From: Sanghuangporus weigelae | Taxonomy: Eukaryota; Basidiomycota; Agaricomycetes; Hymenochaetales; Hymenochaetaceae | Direction: 5' to 3' | DNA length: 64,000 bases | Assembly: GCA_033182465.1 (NCBI GenBank) | Contig: CP137323.1 | Location: 558,001 to 622,000, forward strand | Part shown: positions 26,663 to 38,560 of the stretch, piece after piece | Position numbering within the stretch: the stretch's first letter is position 1 | Layout of the letters: each line of letters starts with the position of its first letter | Translations under genes and position numbers: made by a program | Notes under the pieces: generated by a model | Databases searched by the model: none | Told to the model about the DNA's origin: nothing | What the model saw: the letters and a program-made list of their open reading frames with translations, nothing else

Positions 26663-29600
26663 TCACGTCTTCCTGACATCCGTCCAAGAAGGACCATGTC
26701 GGAGCTTATCCCAATCTACGTGAACTAAATGGCCTAGAGCATCAGGAGGGATGCACATCGTGGATCTATCACAGACGCCGTTTCGATGTTCCACTGGTAC
26801 CCACAACAGTAATTCACCGTTCGATGTCCTAATCCAACCATCATCAGGAACGTAGGCTGGAGGAATCCCGTCAATCTCCGTAATATGTGCACTTGGAGTG
26901 CGTTCTGCTTCCCACAGACGGATGGTCCCGTCTTCAGAACCGGACACGATGAGTCTGCCGTCGGATGAGTATTCCACAGAAACCACACGGGCAGTATGTC
27001 CAGTCAATGGTTCACCGATAGCCTCTCCCTGCTGTCCATCCCAGATCTCGATCAGTCGTTCATCTGAGCCAGTGACAAGGGTGGCACCGTCAGGTGAATA
27101 CGCCACTGAACGAATGGACCCAGATGTTCCATTATAGTCGAAAACTATGATGCGCATATCAAAGTCGATACTCCAGATGCGAATGCTTCCGTCGGCGAAC
27201 CCAGCGGCGATGTAGTTTCCGTCAGGAGAATATGCTATCGAAAAAACGTGAGCTCCCTGACCAGCGAGTGGCTCTCCTGCAAGTTCTCCTGTTTCCGTAT
27301 CCCAGATCAGGATTGTTGAATCATCTGCTCCAGAAGCGACATATCGCCCATCAGGGGAGAATGTGACCGTGTTGACCCAATCGTTATTGTCTGTAAGCGC
27401 CAATCCGATCTGCTTCAAGGCCTGAGCATCCCAAAGACGCACGGTCTTGTCCATAGATCCAGAGACAACTTTAGTTCCATCTTCAGAGAAGTCGACAGAT
27501 TTGACGAGACCCGTATGTCCTTTGAGTGGCTCACCCTTAGACTCATGTGTCTCAACATCCCATATGCGCACCGTCGTATCGTCTGATCCGGAAGCAAGAT
27601 GCTTGCCGTCTTTTGAGAACGCAATCGAATTGACCCAACGAGTGTGTCCTTCAAATGGTTTTCCGACGATTTTGCCAGTTCCAACATTCCATAGTTGGAT
27701 AACCGCGTCGGTTGATGCAGATGCGATATGCTTTCCATCGGGAGAGACAGCGACGGATCTGATCTGACCTCGTAGCGAATCTTCACCGAAATTCCCCGCT
27801 TCAAGATCCCAGACCCTAACAGACTCGTCATGGGCACCACTAATGATGTGCTTGCCATCAGGTGAAAATGCCACGCCCATGATCCATCCCGTGTGTCCTT
27901 TCAGCGGCTTTCCTATCAGCTTCCCTGATCGAACATCCCAGACTCGGATGGTCTTGTCATGTGAAGCTGAGACTACGGTGTCGCCTTCAGGGGAAACAGC
28001 TACCGAGCTGACATAGTCGGTATGTCCCGTGAGTGGTTCATATAACAAGTCGCCTGTTGCTGCATCCCAAATTCGCACCGTTTTGTCATAGGATCCAGAC
28101 ACGATATACTTTCCGTCAGGAGAATATGCCAGGGAGACCACCCAGTTGGTGTGGCCTTCGAGCGGTCCTCCAACCGGCTGTCCGCTCTCCGTGTCCCAGA
28201 CTTGGACTACTTTTGATTCTGACGCTGATGCAATGTATCGACCATCAAGAGGCAAAAAAACGACCGATCTAATACCTCCCTTCCGATCGTTCTCTAGCTT
28301 CCCCAGTATACTACCGCTCTCGACGTCCCAAATGTAGATACTGCCATCGTCGGAGCCGGACGCGAGGCGCTTCCCATCAGCAGCGAACGCGATAGAAGTT
28401 GCAAAAGCATCGAGTGTAATCGGATCATGCGCTGGTGTTCCAGTCTCGATATCACATATTTGAATCGTCCTATCATGAGAGCTCGATGCGATGAACTTTC
28501 CATCCGGAGAGAATATGACCGATGTTATTTGGGCAGTATGAATCCTCAAGGGAGGACCATCGAGGTTTCCCGTCTGGGGATCGCGGATACAGATCGTTCC
28601 ATCTTGTTGTCCAGAGGCGATATGCAGCCCATCTCGCGAATACGCAACTGCTCGGACCAAGCTACTCTCCGTGATTGTCAATAGCGTATTGGGCCAATTA
28701 ACACCTTTACCCTGTTTTACGGGCAATCGGCCACTGAATTTGCCAGCAATCGTCTGGGACATGATACATTCTACCGGAAGCCATGAGAGAGCGGATAAAT
28801 ACAGGTGTGGAGTACTTGTCGCCATCGCATCATGGAACGCAGACACAAAACGGAAGAGCTCCAGGGCCATCGCCTTCGCATCAGCGTTTGCGAGAGTGAC
28901 ATTCGCCTGCGATAGTATTTGGATGCCCTTTTTCAATTCTCCGAGGAGACTGAGCACTTCAAGCCAGTAGAGTGCAATCTCATTGCATAGAATGCCCGAT
29001 ATCAATCCAGAAAGTTCGTCTTGCTTCGTCGGGTCGGTCCCCTGAACATGCATCATCCAATAGAGACAGCTATAACTTAGTACTCTCGAGACCTCAGTGG
29101 CGATGCGCCTCTGCAAGTCTGGAATGTCCTTATTCGCTAGATACGAAGTCTCTAGGCGGCAAATATTGAAGCTCAGGCCGTCTTTCATCACATGTAGGCA
29201 TCTCGATGCGAGCTTGAGGTCGATGTCAGATGGCTGAGTCCAGAACGGGACTGAGCGAGTTTCCAGACTCATGAAATCCATCCACGAAGGATGGCAAACA
29301 CGAATAGCGTTCTGCTGCTCGATATCCTTGTACAGCACCGCCTGGAGCTGGTCTATGACTCGGCCAATAACCTTTTCGTCGAACTGCGGGATGAGTTTCG
29401 AGATTGCATCTACGGGAAGAGGGACGTTCCGGGCGGTACCGAAGATGACGCCAGCGACAGTCTTGACGAGCAGCATGTTGCGTGGGCCACCTTTTCCGAC
29501 TTCCTGAAGAACCATTCGGTATATGTCATCCAATGCTGCCTCGGGATTTTCGTCCTCCCGATCGGTCGATGCTGCGAAGACAACTGCGACTGCGTGATCA

Positions 29601-31943
29601 ATGTCGACCTGACCCTCGATGAAGTTGAAAACAGTGCTAGTCCAAATAAATAACCCGTGTGCCATCCGCGTGAATGCGTCGATCTGTTCGTCGGTCAGCC
29701 AGGTCGCATCGAGGCAATTCTCCGTAGCGATAATATTAGTCCTGTGTTTGGTATAAAGCATAATATCGGCTGTTGGATCTCCGGCTTCGTTGAGGTGGAG
29801 CTTCTTGAGTGCGTCTCCTGCCCCCTCAAACACCTGGAAGAACTCGGGTAGTGGTCTGCTTGTGACAAAGAGCTTCAACCAGGGTACAAGTTGTGCAACC
29901 TGGACAAGAACTTGCGCGAGATGGAATCTCTGGCGCATGTTGATTCCACACTCGTCGAGAGCGTCGATGACGATCATCAGAGGCCGAGGAGATTGAATTT
30001 GCTCATCTGAAGAAAGCTCCAAAGCAGGACCCTTGATCAGCAATTCAAACTGCTCTTGTACGGTTTTCGACGCGAGCTTGTTTTTCTCTTCTCCTTGTAA
30101 TATTGTTAGCAACTTAGTGGAATATGGCTGGTGCCAGACTGAAAGGTGGAACGCCAGGGATGGTATGACCTTGTCAGTGTTTCGTAGATCAGGATCATCA
30201 CGTTTGCAGAAGAAACATCCAGCAAGGAGACGCTGTTCGTCGAAATTGCGGGCAATAGTATTAGCGACGGCGCTCTTTCCGGATCCCGCGATACCGTGTA
30301 GCCAGTAGAGCTTCTGATCTGAGGCAAACTCGGCCCATTGGGATATCTGGTCAAGCAGAGCGCCTCGTGTACCAGGCAAACAACATCTGTCGCTTCTGTA
30401 GTATTCTTTTCCGGCGGGACCGGTGAAAGAAACTTGAAGAAGTCTGAGTATCTCGTCGTCCTGCAGTTTCTCTGTCATGACGATAAGCAAAGTTGCCACT
30501 GATGGTGCTATGACAAAAGCAACTGACCAAGTTTGAGGGTCGCTCTCCATACATCCGTCTTGATACTCCAGTCATACCTGCTCTTGACTTTCCTGAAATC
30601 CTTCTCGAGCTGGCTGATTTTCGGTTTCTGCGTCGATATAAGGTCCCCTACACAAGCAAGATGTCATTCAGTAATATGATACAGACGAAGAACTCTCAAC
30701 GAACCAATTACACCGGTGCTCGAGTACTGGACAACTAGCTCGCAGGTTTCTTTGAAGAGGTCGAGAAAGTCTCGGATGGCACTCTTGGCAGCTTCGCTTG
30801 TCAGACTCTTGGGATCAACAACTTCTGTGAAGGGAAGGAACAGTTGCAGTTCTTCGAGGAGATTGACCGCATCTTCGTGAACCTCTTCTTGTTTCTCGAG
30901 TTTCTGTTCCAAAAATGTCAAAGTGTGAAGATGCATTCAGGAGACGTTGGTACTCACCTCCCACAGTAGATCGAAAGCGATAAAGGCAGCTTTTGCCGCT
31001 GGATGGATCTGTTTATCGGTCTCTCGTCAGCACACACAAAGCAGCATTGGCAAATTAAATTGCCGCTCGCAAAGCTCACATCAGCCACCATCGTTCCGAA
31101 GTTCCTCGCTACTTCGATGAACTCACGAGCTCGTCCAAGTCTCTGCAGCGCGACTGGTTTCTTCTCGAGGCGCTTTTCTGCGTCTTCGGCTCCTTTGCGG
31201 ACGACTTCTCCTGCCTTCTCGCTGACCGTCATTGAAATACTCATAGGTGTGTAAACAAAGGAGATTTATGTACCGATGAAGGAGGTGCGAAAGTCAATTT
31301 CACAGATATTAGGCCGTTGGTGTCTGCACCGTCACGGTCAGTCCATAATGAGTCCGAATAGAAATAAATGCCAATAGTATTCACCTTCTTTTGAAACTTC
31401 CTTCTTATCGATCTCCTTCCCCTCAAATCGGACTGACGCAAAATCCTTCTTTGAAAGGAACTTCATAGCTTTGGACTCTTTGACGACGACCATGAGAAAT
31501 GAGACAGAAGATAGATGCCTATTCAAAATGAGGCAAAGACATTTCTTCAATAAATCTGCCTTCGCGTGAATCCATACTTAAGAGGGTCGACGTACACATC
31601 GGTATCCCACACCAACGAAGCCCCGCTAGTGCTACCACTCCGTTTCTCATTCTCGTCTGTAAACTCCTTTGATCTAGGTTCGGTGCGTGACGAGCCTTCG
31701 AGGAGCTTGATCTTGACGGGGTACTTTGGGCGCTTATTCTTGAACGCGACTTCCACGCCTATGCAGCAATGAGTAGTTCGTCAGAAGACCAGTGTCTCGA
31801 AGCTTGAAAGGAAACGTGAATACCTTTTAGGTGCAAGAACCTGGAAGATGTACGATGATTAGCGAACTTGATTGTAAGGTTGGAAGGATGATCGAAAGCA
31901 CCTACTGGAATTGCCCATTCTGGGCGACGTCGGGTTTAGGCAT
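26663..31943 (-). CDS. NLR-like protein: C2-like domain, NACHT NTPase, 14 WD40 repeats
   Basis: Ten exons: 31906-31943, 31824-31840, 31578-31758, 31385-31518, 31274-31323, 31080-31214, 30958-31008, 30705-30903, 30567-30647 and 26663-30507 (4731 nt, 1576 aa). Residues about 12-140 form a C2-like beta domain (GVEVAFKNKRPKYPVKIKLL, ISVKLTF). A helical linker follows to about 295. NACHT has Walker A GIAGSGKS (about 366) and Walker B MIVIDALDE (about 472). From about 915 there are 14 WD40 units (SPDGKYIVSGSYDKTVRIWD type), enough for two seven-bladed propellers, then an 85-residue tail. Fungal NLRs of this type are thought to sense non-self or damage and assemble on activation; the ligand and output here are unknown. 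Two junctions (31214/31274 and 30507/30567) are less certain because neighbouring acceptors exist. Confidence 0.88.
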
Positions 31944-32401
31944 CCTCAGCGACTCATTCAGCGATTTCTTTCGCTTCCTCTACGTCGTTTGATGTCGTCA
32001 GCCTCGCCTTATTTCGTCGAGGGATCGCGAGTAGGAAGAAAACGAAAGAGTAGGACAAGCGAAGTCGTACGGTTGAGGCGTGTCAAAGCAACGCGATCAA
32101 AGTCCACCATCACTGATCAGATCAAACAAGGACATCGCGAATCAATGAAATACTAGGCAGTTGTGATACGCGCCGACAGGCGAGGAAGGATTGATCAGTC
32201 CTGACCTGACTTTGGACAAATGACTGTTGGTTTCTACAATTTCTAGAATTTCTACTGCCAAATGCGGAACTTTTGCTTCCGTCGGTAAGGCTGTTCTTTT
32301 TTCCTCTCCCGTTCCGTGATCTACTGATCCGTTGTCGGTGATCTACGTACTTATGGCCAATCGATGATCGTCGCCGATCAACGACTTGTCTTCAAACGAT
32401 C
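31944..32401. other. Divergent promoter between the NLR-like and APH-like genes
   Basis: A 458-bp head-to-head interval. No TATA box or other clear site recognised. Confidence 0.45.
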
Positions 32402-33727
32402 ATGGCGTCGAGACTGAAGTTGAGCAATGAGGAAGCTATCAATATTTTACGCGCCTACGACGATGAGTTTGGTGAGCTGGTCAGATTAGAGAAGTGGGAG
32501 AGTTTGTACGTCTCATATAACATCACAATGAAGGGTTGATTATTCACTTTTCCATGCGCATACATGCATCTAGGAGCTCATCTGTGAAGACATATACCGC
32601 AATCTATTCCCAAACATCCACATCTTCATCTGACCATAACAAGAAAGCCATAATCACCCTTTCGTCCGCTGCACAGTCTCTCGATACAATCGAGGCTTTA
32701 CACAAAACGATAAGGACGCATACGTCTATCCCGCTTCCAGCGCTCTTAAAGCGGGACGACACTACTTCCATAATCGCACATCCATACTCACTATACTCGC
32801 ATCCTTCTGGCGTCCCTCTTGGAGATCTCTATGCCAAATCTTCGCCTTCGTCCGACGCCAAACCTCATTCAGATCGAGACCCGGACAAAGCCCTCTTCCT
32901 TCTAAAAACCGAACTCAAACTCGGTAGTCTAATAAAAACCTTACACGAGCGCGTCCAGAGCGACTGGTTCGGTCTGCCAGGTGAAGACGCGGAGAACAAG
33001 AAAGAGTGGGGGGAGTGTTACAGTTGGCAGGAAGGGTTTACGATCCTGCTTGAGGGTGTTTTGGAGGAGGCCGAAGGGCTGCTGAAAGCGAGCTCGAAAA
33101 GTGAGGACGATGATGAGGATGAGGATGAGATACCGACGAAAGACATCCACCGACTCCTAAGTCGCGCGATCGGGTCATTCCTATTCGACGACGCCGAGGT
33201 TCCTTCGCTCATATGTCGCCCCTCCCCGTCCGTATCGGGCTGGCTTTCTCGGGTCTTCGTCTCGGACAGTACGTCCCTCCCTCCTCTATCTCCCTACATC
33301 TACCTCTAAATCGAAGATCACCAACCCAACAGCCAGCACAGAGCAACCCGAGATCGCAGGCCTCGTAGGCTGGGAGTCCTACATCTGGGGTGACCCACTA
33401 CTCGAAGGTTGTTTTGCTTCTTCTATCAACGGCGATAGCAAACAAGAAAGAGACGGAGAAAACGGTGAAGGAAGGAAGCTAGAATGGCCGAGCAAAGCTT
33501 TCCTAGAAGGCTACGGCTCTACACCAATCGTCTTGCCAAGACACCGCACGAAGAGGCTATGGTATGATTTGTACGCTGCGCTGAGGGCGTTGGCGGTGTT
33601 CTTAGTTGAGGATAGTGATGGAGATGCACAGAACGATAGCGGTGGTAAGAAGAGGGGCGTTGTGAAGGAGAGAGTAGAAGGGATTAAAGAGATCGTCAGG
33701 AAGCTTGAAAATGCTCCTTGCTATTAA
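32402..33727 (+). CDS. Aminoglycoside-phosphotransferase/kinase-like fold protein, uncharacterised
   Basis: Three exons: 32402-32505, 32574-33268 and 33333-33727 (1194 nt, 397 aa), with matching phases. The segment VGWESYIWGDPLLEG resembles the C-lobe DxE...GDP pattern of APH/choline-kinase-like proteins, with Trp-Glu where Asp-Trp-Glu is often seen. RHRTKRLWYDLYAALRAL is also typical of a group of fungal APH-like proteins. An acidic run (EDDDEDEDE) lies at about residue 233. I do not see a full catalytic HxDxxxxN loop, so it may be divergent or non-catalytic. No substrate is proposed. The call rests on pattern resemblance. Confidence 0.55.
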
Positions 33728-34194
33728 GGAAAGAAACGACTCCAACCGTTTATCCATGCTCATTCTCCTTGTATGTCTACCAGGAACGTCTTTTCGATCT
33801 AAATAAGTAGATAGGATATATGTGATATAGATACAGTAGTATATTATAGAAATTTTCGGAAAGACAATACATACATAAATGACAGCCCATCGAGCGAAGG
33901 AATGATATATGGTACAACTTATTGTACAAGCAAAGCAGGACACAATTTATTATCTTCACCTTTCTTCCGCCATGGTAAGTAAATACAGAGCGGTGCTACT
34001 GCACACAATAGATACGTAAGTTGGGATGATAAGTAATGCTATCTATCTATTCAAGTGCTCACGCTCCCCTACCTTCCCCTCTTCTAAGACGATGCCACGC
34101 TACGCCCCATTATCATTTCCCCTCTCCCACACGAGACCACAGGGCAAAGGGGCACGCAAGACAGAATTTTCATCTGACCGCTCAAAAGTAGCGC
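33728..34194. other. Convergent intergenic region
   Basis: 3' flanks of the APH-like gene and ribose-5-phosphate isomerase. AT-rich, with no gene or repeat recognised. Confidence 0.45.
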
Positions 34195-35861
34195 CTACTG
34201 TGCATTCGCTTTGGGATCGGCAGGACTCTCATCCAAATCTGTTCCCTTGACCTGCTCGACGCGCCCGTCGTGCCATTTTATCGTCACGCTTCCATCCTAT
34301 AATTCCAAAAGAAACCAAAAATTCGTAAGATAAAATGATGAGTATGGAAAGGAGGTGGATAACGCACCGCGTTCCCGAAGTACGCAGCCTGCGCCATATG
34401 GCAGAACAGCCCCACCTCCACCACACCGGTGAGCATCTTGATCTTCGTCAAAAGCTAAACCAAAAAAACCCAAAATTCAATCCCATTCCATTTCAAAAAA
34501 TAAATAAAAAAGAGAACGCACCTCATGCGGATCCCGCATCATCTCCTCATCAAACGGCGCATCGATCACAAAGTTGCCGTTATCCGTCACAACGGGCCCG
34601 GCTTTCCCGCCCTTCGCCATCCGCAAGCAGGCGTTCTCACTCCCCAGGAGGTGCACGTTCTGCAGGAGCTTGGCGTACGCGAAGGGCGCGACTTCGATGG
34701 GGACGCCTTGTTTGTACTGTCGGAATTTATAAGTACAGTTTGCTTCGTTAGGAAATATAGGGAAGTTGGATGGGTGGTGGGCAAGGAAGAGAGATGAAGC
34801 AAATACGTACAGTCGTACCCAAGACCTCCGAGTTCTTCCTGTAATCCGCCACTACGATCCACGTCTCTGCAGCCTCTGCGAGGACCTTCTCGCGCAGATG
34901 GCACGCCCCACCACCCTTGATGCAGTTCAAGCTATGGTCCACTCTGCGTAAACGAATCAAAGGGTAAGGAACGAGAGCTGTCAGAATCAAGGACAACAAA
35001 AAAGAGTACGGAGGAAAGACGACACGCACTCATCTGCGCCGTCAATCGTGACGTCGATACTCGGATATTGGTCCACGTCGCCCAGTCGGAGGTTCGCTTT
35101 GACGATGAGTTCTTTCGATTGGAAACCTACAGGATTGTATTAGCCTTTTATACCGACAGTTCAAGCAAGTCGAAGGACGAATAGCAAATGACGAAGAGTA
35201 TACATACCGGTAGGCAGGAAGACACGTTCGTGATTGAGCTTCTCGCCCTGCTGGACGATGCGCTCGACGACGTAGGGGACTGTCGAGCCCGAGCCTATGC
35301 CGATGACCTACACGTATTCAATTCCGGTCGCACATAACAGCATATTTGGGAAGAATAGGAGACATGATATCGTGCCGATTAGATTGTGGATTGTACAGAT
35401 CGATCGGTGAACAGAAAATCGCGCGTGCGACGGAAGTCCGAGATCCATCCGAGAAATTGCCGGGATGACGGTGTGTCAATCATCAGAAGTAAAACAGAGT
35501 CAAGAAGACAGACCTTGTGCTCTTCGCGAATATGGTGGTCCACGGCCGTCCACGCCGCCAATCGTTTCGACTTCTCGATGACGGTGAGCTCTTGCTTCAC
35601 AGGGGCTGATCACATCCGATACATCCAACACGCACATAACACACAGATCAGCCTTGGCTCAAGAATGCATGTATGCCAACAGAACGCACCGGGAGGTTCA
35701 AGGACCGCTACAGGCACACTCCCAGGCGACGATGTGATTCCAGCTTGCTGCGTCACACTCGAGTTGGAAGTCGGGAACGCTGTGAGAGAGAGTGGTGAAG
35801 GTGAGAGTGCGCCTGCGCCGATAGAGGGACGGCGCCTGAAGAGCAGCGGTGATGCGGCCAT
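34195..35861 (-). CDS. rki1: Ribose-5-phosphate isomerase A
   Basis: Eight exons: 35690-35861, 35514-35605, 35208-35307, 35030-35126, 34811-34943, 34522-34716, 34368-34454 and 34195-34296 (978 nt, 325 aa). Motifs: [15 protein letters not shown] (phosphate-binding loop), [22 protein letters not shown] (catalytic Asp), [15 protein letters not shown], and late [17 protein letters not shown]. It interconverts ribose-5-phosphate and ribulose-5-phosphate in the non-oxidative pentose phosphate pathway. The roughly 55-residue Ser/Pro-rich N-terminal extension before the conserved core is longer than in many orthologues and could be a targeting sequence. A later start is possible. Confidence 0.95.
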
Positions 35862-36448
35862 TTCGTATGTTAGTAGGATGAATGAATTAGTATGCAGTGA
35901 GAGTGAGTGAGAAGATTAGGGAGAATAGAAAAGTAAAGAGGAGACGAATTAGAAGTAGTCAAACGAGGAGAAGAGAGGGTGTTGGAGATGTGGAGAGTGT
36001 GAGGGGATTATGTAGATCCGACGGCGGTAAATATAAGCAGCAGGCGAGAGATGCGGCCGGTGCGTGCATTTCATTCGTCCAGTTCAGTCGTTCGTCCCAT
36101 TCGTCCGTTCGGCAGAGAAGAGTACACCGAGGAAATACAAAAACACAAACAAAAACAAGAAAGTCAGTATAATACGTTTCGTCTCGCAGTATCCGAATCC
36201 GATCCAGCAGAGACACGGAAAGAAAGACAGGACTGACCCTTGATCTAGCTTCCTCGTCGCAGGTGACGGCATACCGAATATATTTCCAAGTCCTGATAGT
36301 CTCCGTAAAGTACAACTCTTTGCGATGATATGATGATGAGAGCTAAAGAGCATACATGTCTGAGCATGTCTTAGACGCACGTGCAACGTATCTGAACCCG
36401 TTCCGGGCCGCTTCCAGCTCACACTCATCATCTCACGATCGCAGTAAA
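35862..36448. other. Divergent promoter between rki1 and tfb5
   Basis: A 587-bp interval shared by two head-to-head genes. The rki1 side carries GAGTGAG and AGAGG-type purine runs. No defined site is claimed. Confidence 0.45.
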
Positions 36449-36801
36449 ATGCGTGCCATTAGAGGTCAGAGGTCTCTTTTCGTTTTATATTACCGCTCAC
36501 CTCATTCGTTCTTGCAGGCATTCTTCTCACATGGCATGTCATCCTTTCATCCATCTTATAGGACTTACTGACCGGAATGCAGTGACGCAGCAGTCAAACA
36601 GATCCTCCTCACACTCAATGAAAAACAGAGCTTCGTCGTCGAGGATCTCGATGATTTTCATCTAGTAATCAAGGCGGATGAGGAGTTTAGAGTCAGGAGG
36701 CAGTTGGAGACTGAGGTAAGTGATTCGTTCATCGTGACTCTCGACAGTGCTGAAAAGAGTGATTTGTACAGTTGGAGAAGAACACGTATAGCTTGGATTG
36801 A
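36449..36801 (+). CDS. tfb5: TFIIH subunit TFB5/TTDA (p8), 64 aa
   Basis: Four tiny exons: 36449-36464 (16 nt), 36518-36533 (16 nt), 36583-36715 and 36772-36801, totalling 195 nt and 64 aa. The spliced protein starts MRAIRGILLTCDAAVKQIL and contains SFVVEDLDDFHLVI, the TFB5 signature (DP/AxxKQxIL, then IxDLDDxHLxV). TFB5 stabilises TFIIH by pairing with Tfb2/p52 and is needed for nucleotide excision repair and transcription. Intron 2 begins with GC (GCATGT) rather than GT; no GT donor gives a readable frame. The short exons make the gene easy to miss. The length matches the family (about 65-72 aa). Confidence 0.88.
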
Positions 36802-37052
36802 TTCGTAAATTGCACGATGGATGTATCGATATACCTCACACAAATAAACATATCTTTCTGACCGACGAAACGACGTTTTACATCTCTCGGACGAAACAGA
36901 TACGGAAGACGTATCGGTTGCCATCAGCGACTCCATGGCACAAAAATTCTCGTCGTTGTTCGGTTTGATATCTCGGAGTGTGTCCATCCTCGGACTCAAA
37001 GTCGGAGTCTCGGTGATCACGGACGGACGGACGTCGGTACGGATATCTCATT

Positions 37053-38221
37053 ATGCCGAATCGACCAGAACCGACTATTCCTCCTCGTGTCTCGGAGCTG
37101 CCTCATAACCCTAACAGTACGTCTTTTCTTCACCTACCTTCTTTCCTTCCTCTTTCGCACGTTCATACTTCAACGTTTCTTTTCTCTTTCCCTCTTCTAT
37201 AAAGATAAATGATGAAAAACTACGTATCACCTACTATAAAAATTGACGCGAGGTCCCGTCCTGCCTCCTTCTTTCCTCCCTCTGGGCGGGCGGGAGGCTG
37301 CGTTCGGGTTCGCTCGCGCGTGATTCGGTGAATCTTCTCTCTGATACTTCTCATATTTATTTCCACCTCGTGTTTCCTCTCTTCTTTGGTCCCAAGATGA
37401 TCTTATTGAGTTCCTCGTACCGTTCGTTCCCCGACTGACTGAACTTATATTCTTTTAGGTTTGCTAAACGCCGAGGTGTTTTTATTTATTTTTCTTCTTT
37501 GTCCCCCTCGTTTGTTCGTATTCCCTCCCTCTCTCAAAGAGGCGCGATTCGAAATTTTGGATCGACATCTATAGTAAGTCTAGGACAACTGGAATGAGAC
37601 GTGTTGTTCCAAGAAGCTCTCTTGCATCCGACTAGCGGGTATGAATCGCTTACTTTGCTGCAAAGAAAACTGAGCAGCTCGGTTACGCTGTTATTCCGAG
37701 TCGCTAAGCGGAAAAGGAGATATGTGTGGTCAATACATTTTCACTCATTTTTATCCGTTCCAGCGGAGATTACATCAAGTCGAACCGGTTTCATTTGACT
37801 CTGATTCTGATTTGGGATACGTGAGTTCACTGCACGACTAATGCGAAGGCGTTTACAATATGTTCCAATACGTAGACAGACAGCCAAAAAGTAGTGAAGA
37901 TGAAAAGCAGTTAGCCCGAATGACTTCCTCAGAAGCACTTGGTAAGGTAAACTCTTTCCAACATACAGATATATTTATCAGACAATCTAGTCGGCAGCTT
38001 GACTTGCTTGGTTGACAGCATCGCTTATACCAAAGTCGCCTACACTGCTCCCACCACTCCCGCCTCATCCCTTGATTCTGATCATCGTCCAATAGAATCT
38101 TGTTTGGGGGCAACCATTTCGTTCATTCGCATGTTCAACGAATTCAACGATACAGGTCAATCTCTCACCGACCAGCTTCCAAAAATTCACAGAAGGCGGC
38201 AATGGAAAAAGGCAAGGGTGA
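37053..38221 (+). CDS. Unrecognised small intron-rich gene
   Basis: I do not recognise the product. An ATG at 37053 opens a chain of eight exons with compatible phases: 37053-37116, 37459-37475, 37542-37573, 37636-37699, 37764-37820, 37884-37941, 37991-38155 and 38193-38221 (486 nt, 161 aa). Five of the introns are 49-66 nt, as elsewhere in the window; the first is 342 nt and the last only 37 nt. Without the last intron the protein ends at 38235 (178 aa). The N-terminus is Pro-rich (RPEPTIPPRVSELP). A helical stretch follows (ARFEILDRHLY, YESLTLLQRKLSSSVTLLFR), then an acidic patch (FDSDSDLGY, SSEDEK). The model rests on splice logic and composition only. Confidence 0.5.
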
Positions 38222-38290
38222 ATGACAAGACGTAACTCACGTTGCGCACCAGGCGAATACACAATATCCCTCCTCAAAGTTCGCAGGGAA

Positions 38291-38560
38291 CTAGCCTTGC
38301 CAGCCGCCCGCCTTGGAGTCGTATCCGACCCATCTGTTCACATGTGCTTTTATGACAACATTCTTGGAGACTTCGTCATATTTGAACCGCTCGCCGTCGT
38401 CTTGGATTATGTTGATACCGTCGACACTGTAGTATAAACAGCAGATGTATGAACGGATAAGTAGATGAACAGAGTGATGTGTGCTTACGTGCCGTCTTCC
38501 TATACGACCTCAGCTTTGTCAGAGTTTAAGAAGATGAATCCTTCGGAGGTACTCCGGTGG
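38291..38560 (-). pseudogene. Decayed minus-strand coding fragment
   Basis: Two blocks join across a plausible GTAAGC...ACAG intron: STSEGFIFLNSDKAEVV, a TAG stop, EDGT, then VDGINIIQDDGERFKYDE and KNVVIKAHVNRWVGYDSKA to a TAG at 38291. Composition looks coding, but the stop interrupts it. A further piece upstream on the same strand (DGKYFSMLNKDKHLVLTRF, about 38763-38825) may belong to it. I do not recognise the family. Confidence 0.35.

Noticed and set aside
30508-30550. ATG at 30550 as the start of the NLR protein
   Set aside because: The frame there is intron sequence; upstream exons with matching phases encode the C2-like domain and linker expected for this architecture.
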